Positions 61,429 to 64,000 of a stretch of DNA of 64,000 nt are shown one piece after another. The notes beneath the pieces were generated by a model that was not told where the DNA came from, made no database searches, and was given only the letters and a program-made list of their open reading frames with translations. The stretch's first letter is position 1. The number at the start of each line of letters is the position of its first letter. The DNA is taken from NCBI RefSeq assembly GCF_000145235.1, contig NC_014391.1, positions 1,674,001 through 1,738,000 of the forward strand. Reading direction: 5' to 3'. The position numbers and the translations under genes were made by a program. Source of the stretch: Micromonospora aurantiaca ATCC 27029 (GTDB lineage: Bacteria > Actinomycetota > Actinomycetes > Mycobacteriales > Micromonosporaceae).

Positions 61429-61495
61429 GGCGCCACCCCGCACCGCTGACCGCGCGGTCCCCGCGCAGGGGCCGCATGCCGACGCGGTAACGAAA

Positions 61496-61509
61496 TGGGA
61501 ACGCTCCCA
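61496..61509. promoter_or_regulatory. CebR-type operator 1
   Basis: TGGGAACGCTCCCA differs at one position from TGGGAGCGCTCCCA, the known operator of the LacI-family cellobiose repressor CebR in Streptomyces. It lies just upstream of a TTGACA hexamer. Confidence 0.8.
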
Positions 61510-61517
61510 ACGGTCTA

Positions 61518-61546
61518 TTGACACCCCTGTCACCTCCCGGCAACCT
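61518..61546 (+). promoter_or_regulatory. Candidate promoter of the sugar transporter operon
   Basis: TTGACA at 61518-61523 is a perfect -35 hexamer. A weak -10 candidate (CAACCT, 61541-61546) follows at 17-base spacing. The two operators bracket it. The -10 is poor, so the exact start site is uncertain. Confidence 0.5.
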
Positions 61547-61548
61547 CA

Positions 61549-61562
61549 TGGGAGCGCTCCCG
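61549..61562. promoter_or_regulatory. CebR-type operator 2
   Basis: TGGGAGCGCTCCCG matches the CebR consensus at 13 of 14 positions. It lies where the transcription start is expected and begins 53 bases after operator 1, about five helical turns, so one repressor tetramer or two dimers could sit on the same DNA face. Confidence 0.82.
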
Positions 61563-61661
61563 AGAGTGGTGCGGATCTCCCTCCTGCCCGCTCCGGCCCG
61601 CGCGAAACGCACCCCCCACCACACAGCAGATATCGCCTCACCACCGAAAGAGGGGTCTCGG

Positions 61662-62981
61662 ATGAGCGTCCCAATCCGTCGTCGGCGGTTCGCGGCCATC
61701 GCGCTCGCGTCCGTCGTCGTGCTCGGCACCACCGCCGCCTGCGGCGATGACTCGGACAGCGGCGACAGCGGCAGCGGCGGCGGCCCGGTCACCCTGGTCG
61801 TCGACGTCTTCGGCGACCAGGGCTTCGGCTACGAAGAGCTGTACAAGCAGTACGAAGCGGAGCACCCGAACGTCAAGATCCAGGAGCGGGGCAAGGGCCT
61901 CGGTCTCGGTGACTACAACACCCGTCTGACCCAGCAGATCACCGCGGGCTCGGGTGCCGGCGACGTGGTGGCCCTGGAAGAGGGCACCATCGTCCAGTTC
62001 TACGCCCAGGCCGACAAGTTCGTGAACCTCGCCGACCACGGCGCGAACGACCTCAAGGGCAACTTCCTGCCGTGGAAGTGGGAGCAGGGCACCACCCCCG
62101 ACGGCAAGGTGCTGGGCCTCGGCACCGACGTCGGCTCGATGGCGCTGTGCTACCGCAGCGACCTGTTCAAGGCCGCCGGGCTGCCCACCGACCGCGAGCA
62201 GGTCGGCGCGCTCTGGCCGACCTGGGACGAGTTCATCGCCACCGGCCAGAAGTTCGCCGCCGCCGACAAGAAGCACAAGTTCGTCGACTCGGCGACCAAC
62301 TTCTACAACGTCGTGCTGATGCAGATCGCGGGCCAGGGCACCGGCTACACCTACTACGACAAGAGCAACAAGCTGGTCATCGACCAGAACCCGGACGTGC
62401 AGGCCGCGTACCAGCTCACCACCAAGATGATCGCCGCCGGGCTGTCCAACAACCTCCAGTCGTTCTCCAACGAGTGGAACGCCGGCTTCAAGAACGGCAC
62501 CTTCGCCACCATCGCCTGCCCCGCCTGGATGACCGGTGTCATCAAGGGCCAGGCCGGTGACGCGGCGGCCGGCAAGTGGGACATCGCCAAGGCGCCGGGC
62601 GCCGGTGGCAACTGGGGCGGCTCCTTCCTCGGCGTGCCGAAGTCGAGCAAGCACCAGAAGGAGGCCGCGGAGCTGGCCAAGTTCCTGACCAGCGCCAAGG
62701 GCCAGATCGGCGCGTACAAGGCGGTCGGCAACCTGCCCTCGAACCCGCAGGCGCTCACCGACCCGGCCGTGGCCGACTCGACCAACGACTACTTCAGCAA
62801 GGCCCCGGTCGGCAAGATCTTCGCCGCCGGCGCCACCGACCTGAAGCCGGTCTACCTCGGCCCGAAGAACAACGCGGTCCGCACCGCCGTGGAGAACACG
62901 CTGCGCGCCGTGGAGCAGGGCAAGTCGGCCGACGAGCAGTGGCAGGCGGCCCTGAAGAACGGTGCGGCCGCCGGTAAGTGA
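61662..62981 (+). CDS. cebE: Sugar ABC transporter substrate-binding lipoprotein (CebE-like)
   Basis: 439 aa. The lipobox LGTTAAC puts the lipidated cysteine at residue 27, followed by an Asp/Ser/Gly linker. The binding-protein fold is seen in VTLVVDVFGDQGFGYEELYKQYEAEHPNVKIQ (key parts VVDVFGDQG and YEAEHPNVKI), AGSGAGDVVALEEGTI, LGLGTDVGSMALCYRSDLF and NGTFATIACPAWMTGVIKG. It belongs to the family-1 oligosaccharide-binding proteins. The CebR-type operators upstream suggest cellobiose or cello-oligosaccharides; the symbol is by context, not sequence identity. The ATG has AGAGGGG about 8 bases upstream. A perfect 21-bp hairpin follows. Confidence 0.82.
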   Translation: MSVPIRRRRFAAIALASVVVLGTTAACGDDSDSGDSGSGGGPVTLVVDVFGDQGFGYEELYKQYEAEHPNVKIQERGKGLGLGDYNTRLTQQITAGSGAGDVVALEEGTIVQFYAQADKFVNLADHGANDLKGNFLPWKWEQGTTPDGKVLGLGTDVGSMALCYRSDLFKAAGLPTDREQVGALWPTWDEFIATGQKFAAADKKHKFVDSATNFYNVVLMQIAGQGTGYTYYDKSNKLVIDQNPDVQAAYQLTTKMIAAGLSNNLQSFSNEWNAGFKNGTFATIACPAWMTGVIKGQAGDAAAGKWDIAKAPGAGGNWGGSFLGVPKSSKHQKEAAELAKFLTSAKGQIGAYKAVGNLPSNPQALTDPAVADSTNDYFSKAPVGKIFAAGATDLKPVYLGPKNNAVRTAVENTLRAVEQGKSADEQWQAALKNGAAAGK

Positions 62982-62994
62982 CCGGTTGAGCCGC

Positions 62995-63038
62995 CCGCGG
63001 GTGGCGCCGGCAGCCCTGGCTGCCGGCGCCACCCGCGG
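62995..63038 (+). promoter_or_regulatory. Intercistronic hairpin between binding-protein and permease genes
   Basis: A perfect 21-bp inverted repeat (62995-63015 with 63018-63038) has a 2-base spacer, starting 14 bases after the stop. No T run follows. Hairpins here usually stabilise or partly terminate the upstream message so that binding protein exceeds permease. Confidence 0.82.
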
Positions 63039-63100
63039 TGCCCGCAGAGTCCGGCGTCGCCCGTGTGGCGGGTGACGCCGGCCGAGGAGAAGGACTCCCC

Positions 63101-64000
63101 ATGAGCCTCGACCTGCACGCCGCGGCGCCGCCCGAGCCCGGCGCGCCCCGCGCCGCACGGCACACACGCCGCCGCGCCGCCTCGATGACCCGGCTGGACC
63201 TGAAGTACTCGCCGTACCTGTACGTCCTGCCGTTCTTCGTGATCTTCGCCGTGTTCGGCGTGTACCCGATCGCGTACACGGTCTGGATCGCGCTGACCGA
63301 CCGGTCGCCGCTGAACTCGACGATCTCCTTCGTCGGGATGGACAACTTCGTCGAACTGATCACCGAGGATCCGCAGTTCTGGAACGCGGTGGTCAACACG
63401 TTCGGCATGTTCCTGCTCTCCACAGTGCCCCAGCTGCTGCTGGCACTGATGCTCGCCAACGCGCTGAACCGGAAGCTGCGCGCGCAGACGTTCTTCCGGA
63501 TGGCCATCGCGATGCCGATCATCACCTCGACCGCTGTGGTCGCGCTGATCTTCTCGATGATCTACGCCAAGGACTTCGGCCTGGTCAACTGGCTGCTCGA
63601 CAGCGTCGGCCTGGACCCGATCGACTGGCGGGCGAACCGCTTCGCCTCCTGGTTCGCCATCTCCACCATGGTCGACTGGCGCTGGGTCGGCTACAACGCG
63701 CTGATCTACCTGGCCGCCATGCAGTCGATCAGCAAGGACATGTACGAGGCCGCGGCGCTGGACGGCGCCTCCCGGCGGCGCCAGTTCTGGTCCATCACGG
63801 TCCCGCAGCTGCGCCCCACGATCATCTTCACGCTGATCATCTCCACCATCGGCGGCCTCCAGCTGTTCACCGAGCCCCTGCTGTTCACCAGCGGCTCGGG
63901 CGGTCTCTCCGGTGGTTCGGAGGGCCAGTTCCAGACCATCACGATGTACCTGCTCGACGTGATGAACCAGCGCTTCCGGTGGGGTTACGCCGGGGCGGTC
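63101..64000 (+). CDS. cebF: Sugar ABC transporter permease, MalF/CebF type (3' end outside window)
   Basis: The first 300 residues are present and the frame is open to the window edge. A basic cytoplasmic head ([15 protein letters not shown]) precedes transmembrane helix 1 (YLYVLPFFVIFAVFGVYPIAY). Further helices include MFLLSTVPQLLLALMLANAL and ITSTAVVALIFSMIYA. The ATPase-coupling EAA loop is YEAAALDGASRRRQFWSITVPQLRP (key part EAAALDGA). It should form the membrane channel together with a second permease downstream. GAGGAGAAGGA lies about 6 bases before the ATG. The symbol is by context with the CebR-type operators. Confidence 0.88.
   Translation, partial: MSLDLHAAAPPEPGAPRAARHTRRRAASMTRLDLKYSPYLYVLPFFVIFAVFGVYPIAYTVWIALTDRSPLNSTISFVGMDNFVELITEDPQFWNAVVNTFGMFLLSTVPQLLLALMLANALNRKLRAQTFFRMAIAMPIITSTAVVALIFSMIYAKDFGLVNWLLDSVGLDPIDWRANRFASWFAISTMVDWRWVGYNALIYLAAMQSISKDMYEAAALDGASRRRQFWSITVPQLRPTIIFTLIISTIGGLQLFTEPLLFTSGSGGLSGGSEGQFQTITMYLLDVMNQRFRWGYAGAV

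Larger units (their letters stand above)
61174..61661. other. Intergenic region: tandem repeats, then sugar-operon control region
   Basis: The left part (about 61186-61430) is a GC-rich tandem array without a gene. The right part (61496-61562) holds two inverted-repeat operators around a -35-like element, then a 5' leader of about 100 bases before the binding-protein ATG. Base composition is less GC-rich in the leader. Confidence 0.7.

Noticed and set aside
59214..61430. Possible CRISPR array from the short direct repeats.
   Set aside because: The units are contiguous with no unique spacers and there are no cas genes.

Overview
The window is very GC-rich chromosomal DNA of an actinomycete, most likely a Micromonosporaceae member (Micromonospora-like). 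The grounds are the extreme third-position GC, many GTG starts, GTGA/ATGA/TGATG gene overlaps, the HemE-HemY-HemQ (coproporphyrin) haem genes beside DUF3000 and RNase D, and the GGAAGGGCCCCTT..TTAAC intergenic repeats that I associate with this group. No rRNA, tRNA, CRISPR array, transposase, integrase or phage gene was found; the region reads as ordinary chromosome seeded with short palindromic repeats.
Layout. 1-6.6 kb: three paralogous polytopic membrane proteins (one cut by the window edge) and two overlapping membrane-anchored beta-propeller paralogues. 6.6-13.6 kb: a C39-like peptidase, an OmpR-type response regulator with its sensor kinase, a secreted malectin-domain propeller protein and a glyoxalase-fold protein. 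13.6-22.6 kb: Pro-rich single-pass envelope proteins (one a trypsin-like protease), the FadB/FadA beta-oxidation pair, RNase D and DUF3000. 22.8-26.0 kb: hemE-hemY-hemQ. 26.1-31.8 kb: a secreted AA10 polysaccharide monooxygenase with CBM2, small housekeeping genes, MsrB, a LigD-type polymerase-domain protein and a DUF559 protein. 32.1-39.8 kb: a four-gene FtsX/LolCDE-type ABC operon. 39.8-51.2 kb: acetyltransferases, a PucR-type regulator, secreted proteins, an ATP-dependent DNA ligase, an AlkA-like glycosylase, and an ECF sigma factor with its zinc anti-sigma factor. 51.3-58.6 kb: a tightly packed minus-strand operon herA-sbcD-sbcC-nurA plus a spermidine-synthase-fold protein. 58.6-61.6 kb: repeat-rich DNA around a RibD_C reductase carrying an in-frame minisatellite and a pRiA4b ORF-3-like protein. 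61.5-64 kb: the start of a sugar ABC transporter operon behind two CebR-type operators.
Themes. DNA repair recurs: a bacterial counterpart of the archaeal HerA-NurA-Mre11-Rad50 resection cluster, a LigD polymerase domain and a stand-alone ATP ligase at separate loci, and an alkylation-repair glycosylase. Polysaccharide use is a second theme: a cellulose- or chitin-active oxidase, and a transporter whose promoter carries near-perfect cellobiose-repressor boxes. The most distinctive non-coding content is a set of short palindromes (families called A, B, C, D and R here), several in more than one copy, plus three kinds of tandem array between 58.9 and 61.5 kb.
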